Shown: positions 1 through 13,197 of the stretch, one piece after another
Position numbering within the stretch: the first letter of the stretch is position 1
Layout of the letters: each line of letters begins with the position of its first letter
Assembly: GCA_001414485.1 (NCBI GenBank)
Contig: LLEY01000071.1
Span: 186,001 to 250,000, forward strand
Direction of reading: 5' to 3'
Origin: Calycina herbarum
Taxonomy: Eukaryota; Ascomycota; Leotiomycetes; Helotiales; Pezizellaceae
DNA length: 64,000 nucleotides
Notes under the pieces: model-generated
Database searches by the model: none
What the model was told of the DNA's origin: nothing
What the model saw: the letters and a program-made list of their open reading frames with translations, nothing else
Position numbers and translations under genes: made by a program

Positions 1-3000
1 AACATTAGAAACCATGTTGCCAAAGAAGCCTTGAGTCTGTTCTGGACTCTTGACGATGGGTGTTTTTGATTCGTCCTGAAGCAATTTGTCATGCCCTCTA
101 GCGAGGACTTGCTCGAGTCCGTTCAGTAACGATATCAAGGTAGATTCGGGCGCCACCCCTCCAGCATCGAGATCCGAGTCCTTGAAAGTTTCTTGCAAGC
201 TTTTGAATGTTTGCCCTATTTGAGCACAGAGTGTTTCGACCAGAGGAATAAGAATCTGGAAAATGTTGTCTGAATAGAATGGGAGACATTCGGTAAGGAA
301 GCTGACCCAACTATCAAGTACCGGCCTGCTACTCGGAGAAGCAAACCCTGCTTGTAAACATTTGATGAGTTTTTGCGGAGGGGGAGGATGTCTCATAAAT
401 GGGCCTAAATCAACCCTATCTGTTGACGAAGAAGGTATCGAGATCTGGGGTGTCTCTTGGGTATTCGGGCGTTTTAGTTCCGCCGCGGATGGTTCTGGTG
501 CTGCGAGAGCCGCAGATGCATTCCGAATTCTGAGCGAATCATACACAACGTCCAGCAGCAAGACTTGAATAAAAGGATCAGTCCCACCAAGAGAATGGCT
601 CAAGCGCTCGATAAGGGTATCCTCTAGTTTCAAGCCAGCGAGCTGCGTAGAGTAGGGGCTCAGTAGTATTTGATGAAGGGTCGTCAACGCGGTCCTGTGA
701 AACTGACTCATTCGGACGTCTGGCTCAGTCCTCTTGGGATCCTTACTTCCAGAAATCGCCTTTAGACAAACGTGCAAGAAAAACTCGAGGAGAGTGACTT
801 CATTATCGCGACCAGCTAAAGATGTTCGTTAGCATTATATGCCAAGGAGCGCAATCAGATAACGTACTTATTCTACTCAGAAAATGGACACTTCCATCTG
901 GGGCAATGGTGTTCTCGGCTAGGGCAGCCCACATGCCATCGGATGACCAGCGCAAAATGTTTGAGAGAGTTTGAAGATAATATAAACATTGATCCAGATC
1001 ATCTTCTGGGGTGTATGGTCTCACACTGTCTTCTGCTAGGCTAGATTTCCCCGCAGGTGTCGTTTGCAGAAATTTGAACTCCGCAAATTTTGAGACAAGG
1101 AGATGAAAAAGCCTGGTAACATGTTAGAATAATGTAGCAATGAGGAAATTCATAATACGAACTTATCGATACCGACAAGACTGTGTAACCAGGTTCTTAC
1201 TGTCATGAATAGTTGTGTACGCTCATCTACCAGTGCATCCAGAAATAGGAAAAGAGGCCGTGCAAGCATAACTTGGTAATTTGCAGTGCCCGAAAGACGA
1301 TTTCCCCCTTGCATCTCATTGAGAGTCGATTTGGAAGACCTTCGTTCCATATGGCCTGCGTTATCTTGAAGTGTATGTGTCCAGAGAACGCTAAAGCTGC
1401 GGCCAGGATCTGCGTCCCGAACAGCGAAAGTCCCCTTAACATCATGTTGCAACATCAAAGAGCAGATGGTTGATTCCACCTCCCGATTGGATAATGTCAG
1501 GCTTTTCTGGAGCTGCCAGAGACAGCGGACTGTCTCAACGTGATATTTGGGTTGGGCTGCCGAAAGGTATGACCAAGCCAGGCGCACTAAGGGGTCTATC
1601 AAGTCAGACAAATCCTTCTTCGACAAATATGCAGACGAAAAGAGGTTGGTGGCAAGTGATACGATCGACGTAAAAGCTACAAATGGCAGTTGAGAGGGTT
1701 TTGCCATTTTACTATGCACAGATGAGAGTATATTTGCAACATCTAGGCTCTCTGTTTTGGGGATTTTCTTCAGTATCATCACTAAAAGCTTGGTCTTCAT
1801 GCCAGCATCAGCACTTGATACCAGATCTGAAAGACTTTGACTAGTAATGATCCCCACTTCCCTCATCAGAAGCTGACTCATACTATTTGCAGAGAATGGA
1901 GGTGCAACAGCATCAAGGTTCCCTTGATCTTCCACGTAAAATGTCTTCATGATTCGCAGTATCTCGGTGCCAGATTTGTGGCAAATCTCCTCATCCGCAT
2001 TCGTAGGAGTAGATGATTGACTGGTGGATGGCCGAGTCTGAAAGGCTCGATCGGGTATGAGTTCTACAAGATCCATCGCAGTGCTCAAAGCTAATCTGGA
2101 GACCTCCTCTGTCATACCACTGGCCCCATTTTGTTTCCCCGGCTTTTCCTTCATCATGGTCAAAATCGTAAGAGTTGCTAAAGGGGCGTGTATCACCACC
2201 ATCTCTTCTTCCCGCACATTGAAATGGGCGAGCATGAAATTTACCAGTGAAAGTTTATCGATTCTCTCAGTGGCAGTCGCCTTCCCTGGTCCAATTGCTT
2301 GGGCAATCAATCCAACAAGCTCTGCCCAGATAAGACCGCTCTCTACACCATCAAAAAATACACTGGCACTGCGGAGAACTTCAGAAAAGTCGGCTTTACT
2401 CCCAGCCTGATCTTTGTACTTGCGAACACTGTCAACCACAGGCAGAAATATATCTGGCACAACAAGTCCGCCGATTTCCCACCTATCCATCAAGGAAAGG
2501 CATATGCGAAATGGTCTGGCCCTCTCTGTGGGATTGATACTCTCGCGGCTAATCAATTTCAACAGAGCTTGAGTGAGTGGCTGTATTCCATGTTCCTCAA
2601 AATAGTGTGTCCTTGAGGACGCCTGGGTACTGAGATGATCCGCAGCTACAGATGCAGGAGATTCGGGCCCTCCTTCACCATCTGTGTTTAGGGGCTCGGG
2701 GCCAAGTAACCATGTCCAAAGTCGTCTATTCAAGCTCATATCTCTACGAGCAACAACACCAGCGGCAGCAGTAATCAGGAGTTGTAGGTCTTCCGTCTTG
2801 ACTCGCTTTTGTAAGACCTGGGAGTGAAGTGGCAGGTGGGTTACCAGAAGATCCAGGAATCCACGCTGAATTAATAATTGTTCATCTGCCAATCCCGCAG
2901 CAAAACACCGCAAGAGAAGACCAGGTTCAGGGGATGTCACCAAGTTTGCCAACTTTTTGCTTGAGATATCATCAGTCGATCCATTATTGGCACCCGCGGG

Positions 3001-3962
3001 TAATGATTGACCAAGTTTTGGGAGGTTTCGAATTAGATATGCCAGGGCTCCCAATCGACGAGTGTTACTTGTGATTGCGGCTAAGAAGAAGCATTGCCAA
3101 AAAAATTCATCAGCGCTGTTATGGCCCTCTCCGAGATCGTCCCCATTTTTTGATCTCACGGAATGTTTGAATCCATCCAGCAACTTCAGTGTTCGTTCAA
3201 ATTCCTCACTTGTTTCTTCCTCGAGTCCGGGCAAGACTGAAAGTATGATGGCTTTAAGGGCAGGCCGTAAGGATCGAGCATCGAGGTTTACAAGGTATTT
3301 TTCAAGAAGGTCAAGAAAGGGCGTTCGCACAGAGAGGGAGGCGAATGAGAGAGTTGAAGCTAGGCCTGGGAGATAGAGTGGAAGATCCCTTGAAAGCGCA
3401 TCTTTCCCTATCATTGAAAATATATATGCGTAGACTTCTATTGCTTTCTGGTGTACGCCGGAGGGGAGGGAGGGGTTGAGGCATTGTGCCAGACGTTTTG
3501 CGACAATTGCCTTGGATGGGACAGCAACAATCGAAGTTGGCCGTGCCTGCAGAGACTGTAACAGAATTTTAGCCGCTTGCTTATAAGAGACCTCCCGATG
3601 CCACAAACTTTCAACAGCCTTCCCAGAAAGGAAATATAATCTGCCCATTCCTGCAAGTTCGTATCGAATAGGGAGAGCGCTCTCTCCACTCCAGAGGCAT
3701 ATCTGCGGAAGACTTTGTCTTTGCTGGGGGTTTCATCTGAGGTGGTAGATTAGTACACGTTATAAAGTATACGAGCAGTCGAGGTAACTATACCAGTAGT
3801 CCATTTCCGGGAAACGGGAGAGGCCCTGCCAGAGCTGGTGGGAGATGTCGACTGACGCCCTGAGCTCGGCTCAAGGGGGCCCATGGTTCTTGCAAAGCGT
3901 CTGCGAAGGGAAGTTGCTGGTGCAGAGCATATCGGCTCTCGAGAAGAGGGAAATGCGGTCAA
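1..3962 (-). CDS. DOP1: Dop1/Dopey family protein, N-terminal and central part (3' end beyond window)
   Basis: Dop1 is a large peripheral protein of Golgi/endosome membranes. In yeast it works with Mon2 and Neo1 in retrograde traffic, and the Aspergillus homologue DopA affects morphogenesis. Five exons fit in phase: 3962-3794, 3736-3609, 3555-1163, 1112-868 and 815-1, with introns of 57, 53, 50 and 52 nt. They give 1250 codons still open at base 1. The Dopey N-terminal domain begins near residue 57 with KDKVFRRYASGVERAL, then EWADYISFLGRLLK joins SLQARPTSIVAVPSK across intron 2. A second family landmark, VRTWLHSLVGIDK, is joined to LFHLLVSKF by intron 3. The first ~55 residues are low-complexity, rich in Ser, Pro and Arg. 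The start at 3962 is the first ATG in frame. The family identification is strong; only the exact N-terminus is uncertain. The gene is divergent from MON1. Confidence 0.93.
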
Positions 3963-4163
3963 TAGAGGGATTTTTGGGTGCCTACGAAAGCGTGTCCTGT
4001 GTCCTTTCAGATGATGCTGTTGTTTCTGACCTTGTCTCTAGTGCCAAGATGCACCCCTGCCATCGGAGAGGTACGTACCCCAGCCTAGAACCGAGGGGCA
4101 TTTCGAGCCTCAATGCCGACTTAAACAATTCCAACTACGATTCCCATCTGTGCTGGGACTTTA
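3963..4163. promoter_or_regulatory. Shared divergent promoter of DOP1 and MON1
   Basis: Only 201 bp separate the two divergent start codons, so this stretch must hold both 5' UTRs and the promoters of two membrane-traffic genes. I see no clear TATA box. Confidence 0.6.
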
Positions 4164-6399
4164 ATGGGAGACCCTCCGGACGAGCGCAATTCCCCAAGCG
4201 ATGCTCAGGTGCAGGCAACCAATGCTCAATCTCAACACTTGCCAGGAGAAACGGCGAAACATGGCGTGGGAACGATGACCCAGGACGGCGAGAACGACGA
4301 CCCTACGACTCCCTCCAGGGACAAAATCCCAGACGATTCCGATGTAACTATTACGGCCGAGACACCAGCGGACAATGAATTGCAGCAGAATGAGCTTCAA
4401 GGCGAACAAACCGCGGTAGACGAGGAGGAAGAGGAAGAAGAAAGACCGCCGCTACCTCCCCGGCCATCTTTGCGACCAAGCGGGGAGAGCTCTCTCACGC
4501 CGTTTACTCCTTCGAACCGACCTGCTTTACAATCGAGACCTACAACCGCGGTTGCATCGGTAGATGTACAGACACGCTCATTCTCAGATGGCTTACGGGG
4601 TTTCTTTTCTATACCGGGTTATCGAGCAGTTTCCGAATCTCTTTCCATAACGGGACTATCTACAGGGCAAAGCACCCCCGGAAGGAAAACGAGTTATAGC
4701 GGGAGCCAGTTCGATGATACCTCAAGTGTGATCAGCCATGTCCCGCCTTCAAATGTGGGCGGAGATCTTGCTGGACTTCTGGACGATGGTCTGAATGCAA
4801 AAAGCCCAGCTTGGAAATTGCTCAATGAGCAGGCCGAGAGCGGTAATCCCTTCGAGGGTGTTGACGATGAGAATACCTCTCTAGCCAACTTTGAACACGA
4901 ATTCGACGAGATTGAGGCGGTAGATAGCAAGGGAGAAAACGAAGGTAAGAAAATGTGCACATTGGTTGTTCACGAGCTAAAACTCGCCCAGAACAACTTC
5001 TGGTACAGTTCAAGGCAAAATACAAGCACTATATGATTCTTTCTTCGGCAGGAAAGCCCATATATAGCAGACACGGGGACCAGAACCTCATCAATGGATA
5101 TATCGGCGTGATACAAACCATCATTTCGTTCTACGAAGAAGAAAATGACCACTTGCTAGGATTTGTCGCTGGCGGGACGAGATTTACCATTAAAATCGAT
5201 GGGCCACTCTACTTTATTGCTATCAGCAAACTTGGTGAGAGTGACTCTCAGCTACGAGCTCAGTTGGATGCTTTGTACAAGCAGATACTATCGACCCTAA
5301 CTCTTCCGACATTGACTCAGCTCTTCAGCAATCGACCAAACACAGATCTCCGCAGACCTCTAGAAGGAACGGAAACTCTTTTGTCATCCTTGGCAGATAC
5401 ATTTACCAGAGGGTCACCATCAGCTCTACTTTCAGCTCTAGAATGCCTAAAGGTTCGAAAGTCCCACAGACACACCATCAATAACACATTATTGAAAACA
5501 CGCACAAAACAGCTGCTCTATGGCTTGATAGTTGCTGGTGGGCGACTCGTTAGTGTTGTTAGACCAAAGAGGCACTCCCTTCATCCTAGCGACCTTCAGC
5601 TGATATTCAACATGCTGTTCGAGGCCGGTGGAATCAAAGCTGGAGGTGGAGAAAACTGGATCCCAATTTGTCTTCCAGCTTTCAACAACAAGGGCTACCT
5701 TTACATGTATGTCAGCTTCATCGATGCCCATCATGAGGCTGAATCTCGTCACGACGCCGAGACTTCTGATAAGCAATCTTCAACTAATAGCGATGACGAC
5801 GGTCGAGATGACGAAATTGCTGTAATCCTCATCAGTGCAGACAAGGAAAGCTTCTTTGAACTCAAGGATATGAGAGATGAACTCGTCAAACAGCTGGAGA
5901 AAAATGGAAGTATGAAAATCATCAAAACTGCTGTGAGTCAAGGACGACCAAGTACAACAGACATTGTACCAGGAACTCCTTTGAAACATTTTCTTTACAA
6001 ATCACGTGCCAATGTACAATTCACCATGCCATCATTCTCGCCAAATTTCAGCAGTATATTGAAAAGAAGAAGGTAAGAGAGAAGATTGCATTATCTATTT
6101 TTTAACTTTTTGTTGGTATCTATGGAATTCTAAACTGATAACTAACTTTTTACAGACTAATGAGTTTGTACCATGAACTCCATGCGTCAACACATGTGAA
6201 ATATTCTCCCGTCAAAGTTCTCCATACCGTCAGTCGAGAGAGCAGTGCTCTGGCTTGGATCACGGCCGACTTCGAATTTTATTGTGTGGCCGGTCCCAAA
6301 GCGTCAAGAAATGCTCTTACTGAGGGGGCGGACAAGGTGATCAAATGGATGAAGCGAGAAGAGGAGAGGGTATTCATCATAGGTGGTGCCGTCTTTTAA
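4164..6399 (+). CDS. MON1: Vacuolar fusion protein Mon1 (Mon1-Ccz1 Rab7 GEF subunit)
   Basis: Mon1 pairs with Ccz1 as the guanine-nucleotide exchange factor that activates Ypt7/Rab7 on late endosomes, autophagosomes and vacuoles. Exons 4164-4944, 4992-6072 and 6156-6399 (introns 47 and 83 nt) give 701 aa. Residues 1 to about 245 are acidic and disordered, with an E-rich run followed by a proline-rich RPPLPPRP stretch. The longin-type core starts at about 265 with [20 protein letters not shown], followed by [20 protein letters not shown]. The last exon carries the conserved end [20 protein letters not shown] and finishes in VFIIGGAVF, as Mon1 proteins do. The stop TAA (6397-6399) overlaps the stop of the convergent gene at 6396. 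Length and motif order are typical of the family. Confidence 0.96.
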
Positions 6400-7648
6400 G
6401 ACGATGTAGAAGATCGTTTCCCGAGTCTGAAAATCGACGAGATCGAGGATGTTATCGAAGAAATGGAAGAGCTTCTTCCCCTCTCAGATGAAGACTTCCC
6501 TTGTGATGATTGGTAGGATGTTCTTGGAGAATTTTCCGCGACTCCCTCGGCAGGCTATGGAGGTGGATGTCAGTAGATAATTTCAGGGACAGAATGAATA
6601 GAACACTTACATTTTCAACATGCGCACCCGTTGGGACCTCGAAGCTACTCCTTGTGGACGTCGACATACCCGCCGTCGCCAACTTCGTCGAAAGAACCTG
6701 AACAGAATGTCCCGAGCTTGGTGCGGTCTCCCTCGCCATCGCAACCTCCTTCTCACTCTCCTCTTTCACAGCCCCCATCGTCCATCTTACTCTCCCTTCC
6801 CCTTCCCCGCCCCTCATCTCAACCTCGCCCAATACAATCCTCGGTTCTCCAACATATCGACGAGCACGAGGTAATTTGGGTCGACCACCACTCATCCTCT
6901 TAATCTCACATCTCTCAGGTTCCACAGGGACAACCGGTCGCCCATCCACCCTCAAAACCTCCTCCCTCATCCTCTTCAACTCGCATCCAGGCGTAACATC
7001 CTGCGCATCAAGAACCACAGTCTTAACCTCCAACTCCGTTAAGTCCTTCTCTACGAACCTCGAGACCCTGCCCTTCTTCATCGTTTGTACGAAATCTTCC
7101 TCTTCCTCAAGAATATCGTTGGGAAGTTTCTGCTTCGAATACATACTATACATACTCTCCCTCACCTCCCGCCCTCGAGTCGATCGCCGATCTCGCTTCT
7201 CGCCCGAGGAATGGTACTCCCTGGTATAAGCCCTGAACTTATCTTCCGTATCAATATGTGCCAGACTCTGATGACTGTAATAAGTCTTCCCGTTCTTGAC
7301 GTACATATGTGTTAGAGCAGGGGCGAGGGAGGGGATTGTGGAGTAGCATTTTTCGGTCTTTTGAAGGTGCGAGGTTACGTGGGCTTCCCAGTTTTCGAAG
7401 TAATCGTAGCGGGGCTTGGGGAGCATGTGTTTTTGCTTCTTGGTTTTGAAAAGATGAGGGGATGAGTGGTCTGGGTGGGTTGGGTATGTGGTGCGGAATT
7501 CGCGGTTGGTTGGGGATTTTGGGGAAGAGATGGTGGACTTCTTGATTTTTGATTTGGACTTGGACTTTGATTTCTTGGGGGTGAAGAAGGAGGGGATGCG
7601 GGATATGAGTTGCATTTTGGTGGTTGGTTCCTTGATGGTAGCTATCAT
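6396..7648 (-). CDS. Fungal protein of unknown function, basic and Ser-rich
   Basis: I do not recognise a named family. Two exons, 7648-6611 and 6554-6396, flank a 56-nt intron (GTAAGT...TAG). Splicing replaces an unlikely read-through tail with a Ser-rich end, [14 protein letters not shown] then [10 protein letters not shown], which looks natural for a fungal protein. The N-terminus is strongly basic ([13 protein letters not shown]). A central segment, about residues 70-130, has a folded look ([40 protein letters not shown]). The rest is charged and probably disordered. The start is uncertain: the frame is open to 7747, but ATGs at 7648 and 7615 sit closest to the basic region and I chose 7648. 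The stop TAA (6398-6396) shares a TTAA with the MON1 stop, so the transcripts must overlap. Confidence 0.7.
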
Positions 7649-9721
7649 TATGTTTAGAAAGTGTGGTATCCGAATGTGATTTTTGATCTGGGGGTCGAGG
7701 TCAGTACATGGTCTTCTCCACGAGAGGGTAGGTAAGAGATCAACCACTTACCTATGGTGTAATAAATAAGTGAACTTCTGATTGCGCAAAATTTCTAATT
7801 AGACCCTTCGAGGTCCGCATCCCAAATATATCCCTTCTTCGAAATAAACTAAACTCCACAGCGGAATCGAGCCATTCTCAGCTAGGCTTAGATAATCTAC
7901 GCATACCCCTTTCGCCTCCCTCCCCACCAGCCTGGAAGCAAACAATCTACCAACGGCTGAGACCCAATCGCCCACCACGAAAGGGGTAGATCTTCAAAAT
8001 AGGCAGTAAAGTGGAATAAGCTAAGACTGATCAACGAAGCTAGGCGAGTCTTCCCGTGTCTAGAAGCTTTTACTAATGTTCCAGATCCATGATTAGTGGG
8101 TTCCGCTCTCAATAAATCCCCGTGGGGTACCTGCCTAGCAACCCAAATCGGGGTTTTGCCATATGTCATTTTAGATACATCTGACTGAGATATGTGTTTC
8201 GAAACCCCGCTTCAGGTGAGTTGGTATGCTCGATCGATCATCTCGATATCACCACTTCAGCTCACTTCCGTCTTTTCAAATACCGCGAAAAGGACAAACA
8301 ACTCCGCGGATCAACATATCTCATCGCCTCTCCGGGGTTGATCCAGTCCGAGACCCAGACTAAAGCTACACCGGACAATATATTTCCTCCACAAGCTCCG
8401 GATTCGTGGTAGATTCACGGGATGACTTTGCAAGTTTACTTGGCCAGACACCCCCAAAGCCTTCCACTCCAGTTTTATTTTCTCCCCTTTTTGGCTGGTA
8501 ATGGTGGGCGTCTATGCACGCACAACCTCGATTCATCTCTTTGCCTCGTCCGATCTGAAACATATCTTTTTTACTCCTGATTTCAAGCATGTAGACTAAA
8601 GTTTCTCCCCAACGCCGATTTGAGACGGAAGCCACGCCACCAAATACTCCATAGCAAGCTCTTTGGGTAAGAAACCCCGTGCCGATTTGAGGCACAGGTC
8701 GCCTACCAAAATCGCAAGAAGATAACAAAAATCCTAATCGTTCCTCAGAGCCGTCTCAAAGAAGCATAGCAATCTTATAACCTTTCAACAAGTGGCCGTG
8801 GTTGTATTTACATCAAGGTAAAGCTAGTGTGCCTTAAATCGACACGATTTTTCTTACCCGAAGAGGGCAAGCTACACTTTCCATGCAAAGGACAAAAATC
8901 TAGAGCAATATTTAGTCAATTTCAGCCGAAGTTAAAGATCCTCTTCACAGGTGCGTGGACGTTGTTGAAATTTGATAATTCGATCTTTGCAGCTCCCCTC
9001 ATGGCTCCCAAAAGAAAAAAAAGAAAAAAAAAAGCCGCAACTTTAACAGATGTGGCATTTCTCATGTATGCAACTCCCCCTTAACCCAAGCCCTTGACCT
9101 GGTCTGTTCTGAAAATGTACATTTTGAGCCCCGGGGAAAGGTTTACTGTTTCCAGCATAGAACAAACCCAATTCTTCCAAATTACTAAAAACGCACAGAA
9201 CTTACTCCCCTCGTCTCGGCATGGACACATTGACAGACCTCAGTCGCTCATCTAGTCGACAAGGGATCTTGAAAAAGAAATCCACTGTGCCAAAGAAGTG
9301 ATGAGAACAACTCAGAGAACTCTCGTCGACGGTTCAGAAAAGTCCTCAGCGAATTTCCCAGAAACACGAGATGGCTAGTATCCTTGTGACAAGAACATCA
9401 ACTTCCGTCGCGAAAGGTTCGGAGAGCATCCCGATTCTCGATTCGGCATGGAAAAGACTCAAAAGATCATGATGTCTGACATTAATACCGACTGAAATTA
9501 AGCTACCACCAAACACACTAATAGTACATCCGCCCGTTCCTTCTCTCGGTGAGTCCCAACCCCTGTGACTTCCAATGAAATATAATCCGAATTACTGTAA
9601 AGTATTAACCTGACAAGGCAAAATAGCGACAAGCTCACCGACGCAATATTGATGACTTCAAAAACCAAACGTGACTAGCAACAAAAAAAGAGCGCAACGA
9701 ACAGATACCATGATCAACCAA
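7649..9721. other. Intergenic, about 2.1 kb, no supported gene
   Basis: This lies between the 5' end of one minus-strand gene and the 3' end of the next. It contains only short unconvincing open frames, an A-rich stretch at 9010-9033 and a partial direct repeat of GCCGATTTGAG at about 8621 and 8682. It probably holds the long promoter of the upstream gene. Confidence 0.5.
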
Positions 9722-12700
9722 TTAAGCCTTATTTTCATCAACCTTCCCTAAAGACCGCACCCGAGCTGTAAATGCTATTCGTGCCCCTTTCAACCACTTT
9801 GAAAGTTTTTCTTTCAACTTCGCTCTCTTCGTGCGCTCCCCCGAAGGTTGCAAAGTTGTGTCCTCCACCTGGACGCTCAATCCAATGCTAGCACGAAGAT
9901 TCGGCACAGAACGACTAGCCAATGGTATTGCTTCACCTAGGCGATTCATGTTCTTCATTGTTATGTCGTCGTAAGATCGGGACGCATTTCTTGAAAGGTA
10001 AGGAGCTTTGATTCGGGACCTCAGATTTGAAAAACGCTTGCGTAAAGAATGGCGCTCGTGAGAACTAGGCTGATCGTCTGAATTCGAGGCTTGTACTTCA
10101 GTGGGGTCAGTTTGGCTGTCAACGAGAGGAGATGCTTGTGGCATGTTTCGATTTCCAAGTGGAAGAGATGTTGCTGGGCCTGGACTACTGTCCCTCGGAT
10201 GACTGCTGTTGGAACTAGATTTCCTTGAATGGATATGTCGACTTACTTGACGAAAGATGTTGTCAATTCCAATATTCGGTGTAAACAGGTCTTTCGGGTT
10301 GGGTAGATGTAGACCAGTGCTGATCCTCGAATCTCTAGCTTCAGGGTTAACTCTAACGGTGTCTTGAGGCTCGGTCTCTTGATGTGAGTTCGAAGGTCTG
10401 TGTGATTTCAATTTGAACTTGGGTGGCTTTGAACCACTGGGGTTTTCCTTAGTGATAATAGAGGGGAGGCGAATGCTCGGGTCCTGGCTTGACCAAGGAT
10501 AATTCTCTTCAGAATTCCAAGGCCGAGAATTGTGAGAAGTCGACTGCAGTGCGCTTGCAGAGCTTCGCATCTTGAGTCTCAGTTTAGGAGGGCTGGCAAT
10601 GGGTTGTAAATCCAATTTCCCTCCTAGTGGAACCGAATCTTCAGAAATCTTCACCAAAGGTGGAATTTCCCGCGTCTCATTGACCTCCACTAACGTTTCT
10701 GAGTGCTCGGTGGTCTGAGTTCTGGCTCTTTGGAAAACCTTGGGGGGAGGCTGAATATCTTCAGCAAATGTTGAATCGCCACCCGTATGAGCCCTGGAGA
10801 AAAGGCAAGGATTTTCCACATCTTCCGTTACAGTTTCCGAGGTAGGTATTTCGCACATTCTAAGATGTGGCGGAAGGGGTGGTAGGGCTTTCATGAGCTG
10901 AGGGACACTGTTCTTTAACTTTAGCTGTCTTGCTGGCGAAATCGGCTTTGGTGCCAGCATTGGCGAACCTGAGCGGGAAACTGAGTTCCTGGGTACAAGC
11001 TCATTGGCACCATGAAGGGCTGAGGGGTCAATTCGAGGAGGTCGTTGTCGGCGGTGATGTCTCTTCACTTGGCTATTGGTTGGCTGAAGACCCTGGTTGT
11101 GCTGTTTGTTGAAAGCAGAAAGAGGAGGGGAAGCGGTGCCTTGCGAAGCTGCTGTGGGGATCATAACTTCTTCGGGGATAGTTGGCGAATTCATTAGTAC
11201 TCGTTCAGGAGGGATGATCGTTATATTAGTTGTATCGTCGGGCTGAAGTGATCCGTTGGCGGATTCCAGAGAAGTAATCAACTCTGTCAAGTCAGTCAAG
11301 CCGTCTACCGAATTGAAGCCACTTGATCTGACCCTCTTTGGTCGAGTCGTCGAGGCAAAATCTAGGGAAGAAGATCGTTTCTGTTGATAGTCGCCATTTT
11401 TCCTACTTGGTTTAGGAGGTGAAAAGGGGGAGAAAGCAGACTTTCGAGACTTTTGTTGAGTATCCAATTTATCGTGCGTGATTTGCTCAACTTGGGTGTC
11501 ATTTGGGGAATCCTCACCAGAGGAGTTTTGTGGTAGCTCTCTTCTCGAGGGCTGGTCAAAAGAAAACTTTTCCCGAACCACTTTGGATATATCAACCTCC
11601 TTTCTTTGATCTTGTTTCTCGTTTAAGCTTCCGTTCCTTGAAGCATTCTCTCCTTGGCGGCGGAGTTGATTTGCTCTGAACGCTTCCTCGACACGTTTGT
11701 TCAATTCTCGAGGATCCCGGTGCAACCCCTGCTGATGTACAACACTAGTACTCTCCTCTCGGTTTGAGGACATGTCAATCTCGCTCCCATTGCCCATGTT
11801 TGATTTCTGCGTTGGCCAGTAGCCCGTACTGTCGCTCAGCATAGAGTCCTGCAAATCATGAGGCGTAGCCTGGTGGATCGATGCTGATGAAGATGAGATC
11901 CGAATGCCACTCTTGAGAATCGGAGTCATGTTTCGTGTATTTGGATCAACAAGTGATGGTCTGTCGGCGTGCATGGGACGATCTTCGGGTATTGTCTCGG
12001 CCATTCGGAATTGTGGAGGCGGTTCGCGTGCAAGAGGACGTTGATATTCGTCCACATCAAAGTCCTCAGTATAATCATAGTACATTGGTGACTGTGATTG
12101 AGCTTTGCCTGGCGTTGTTGTATTTGATGGAGGCAAATTTGACGCAAAAAGATTTGCAGTTGACGCGAGACTGAAAGTACTTCGAGCTGGCGATGTATTG
12201 ACCGAAGCAGGTCCATTTCTTCTTGCCCAGTCACCACTGGCACTAGCACTTTGTGGAACCAAGGGACTCGAGCAGCGTCTTGGGGGTGAAGGTTGGCTCA
12301 GGAGAGAGGGTGTTGATCTGTTTCCATCTGCACGGAGTGTGAGAGGAGGTCTTCGCTTTTGTGCATAGAGAGAAGACGGCGAGGATGTGCTGTGTCCAGT
12401 TCCCTAGCGTCCCTTTGAGTTAGCAAAGTTCAATAACCCCTGCCTTCAGCGACCAAAATTTATAGGAATATGGAATGGTGTTGGAAATTGGTGGACCGGA
12501 AAATGAATTGACTTACATAAGGTGTGCGGTCAATTTCAGCACGCCGACGATAGTCGACTCCCCCGCCATCTGTCAATGCTGGCGACGAGGGACGAAAGCC
12601 TGGACGTTTGAGACGAGTAGGATATGCAAATGGTGATCTGGGTCGCTGCAGCATGCCCGGACCCTCTGGTTGACTCCGAAGACTGGCATAGGATCGGTGA

Positions 12701-13197
12701 TTTGAAAGCGTGTAAGAGGTTGTCTGGGTCATGGAGTAAGACCTGTAGTCGTTGTCATCAAATCTTCGACTAGACTTTTGACTGGGACTCTGATACATCG
12801 AGATCAATTCTGAAGTTGCATCTCTCGCATATGACGGCAGACGCCGTCTGTCATCTACGGAAGGGACACCGTACGGATGAAATGTCTGTTGCTGTTTGGG
12901 AAGGCCGTTCTCCTTGTAACTCCCAAGCCTGCGAGGGCTGTTGATAGGAGGTGGAACTCTGGATGGTTTGATGGAGAACATGCCAATATCACCCGTCTCC
13001 GTTGTTGTTTTCAACATGCTTTCAAAGGCCTTTGGAAGGGTGGTGGGCGACCGGTTTTCTTCCCCTCTTCTCGTTCCATTGCGTGAAATACCCCTCTCAC
13101 TGCCCTGTCGAGCTGGGGTAGAGTGGTTGGCATTGTGGCTGCTGCTGATGCCCCTCTCGCGGACCATAGCACTGCTGGGGGTGGAGATGCTGTCCAT
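9722..13197 (-). CDS. Large disordered fungal protein, unknown function
   Basis: I do not recognise the family. Exons 13197-12517 and 12403-9722 (113-nt intron, phase 0) give about 1120 aa. Continuity across the intron is good: the frame runs IDRTPY into GTGHSTSSPSSLYAQKRR, with no start codon needed in exon 2. The chain is dominated by Ser, Pro, Thr, Arg and Gln, with many short basic/proline motifs (PPINSPRR, SPPRRCSSP, PPKFKLKSHRPS, SPPKLRLKMRSS) of the kind seen in cytoskeletal or cell-cycle scaffold proteins. A short more ordered segment near residue 70 reads KAFESMLKTTTETGDIGMF. The C-terminal ~40 residues are basic and potentially helical (RAKLKEKLSKWLKGARIAF). The ATG at 13197 is the first in the frame; non-ATG frame extends to 13290. 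No enzyme motif is visible. Confidence 0.75.

Noticed and set aside
2057..3376. Several plus-strand frames of 80-117 aa
   Set aside because: All lie antisense to the DOP1 coding exon and have no independent support.
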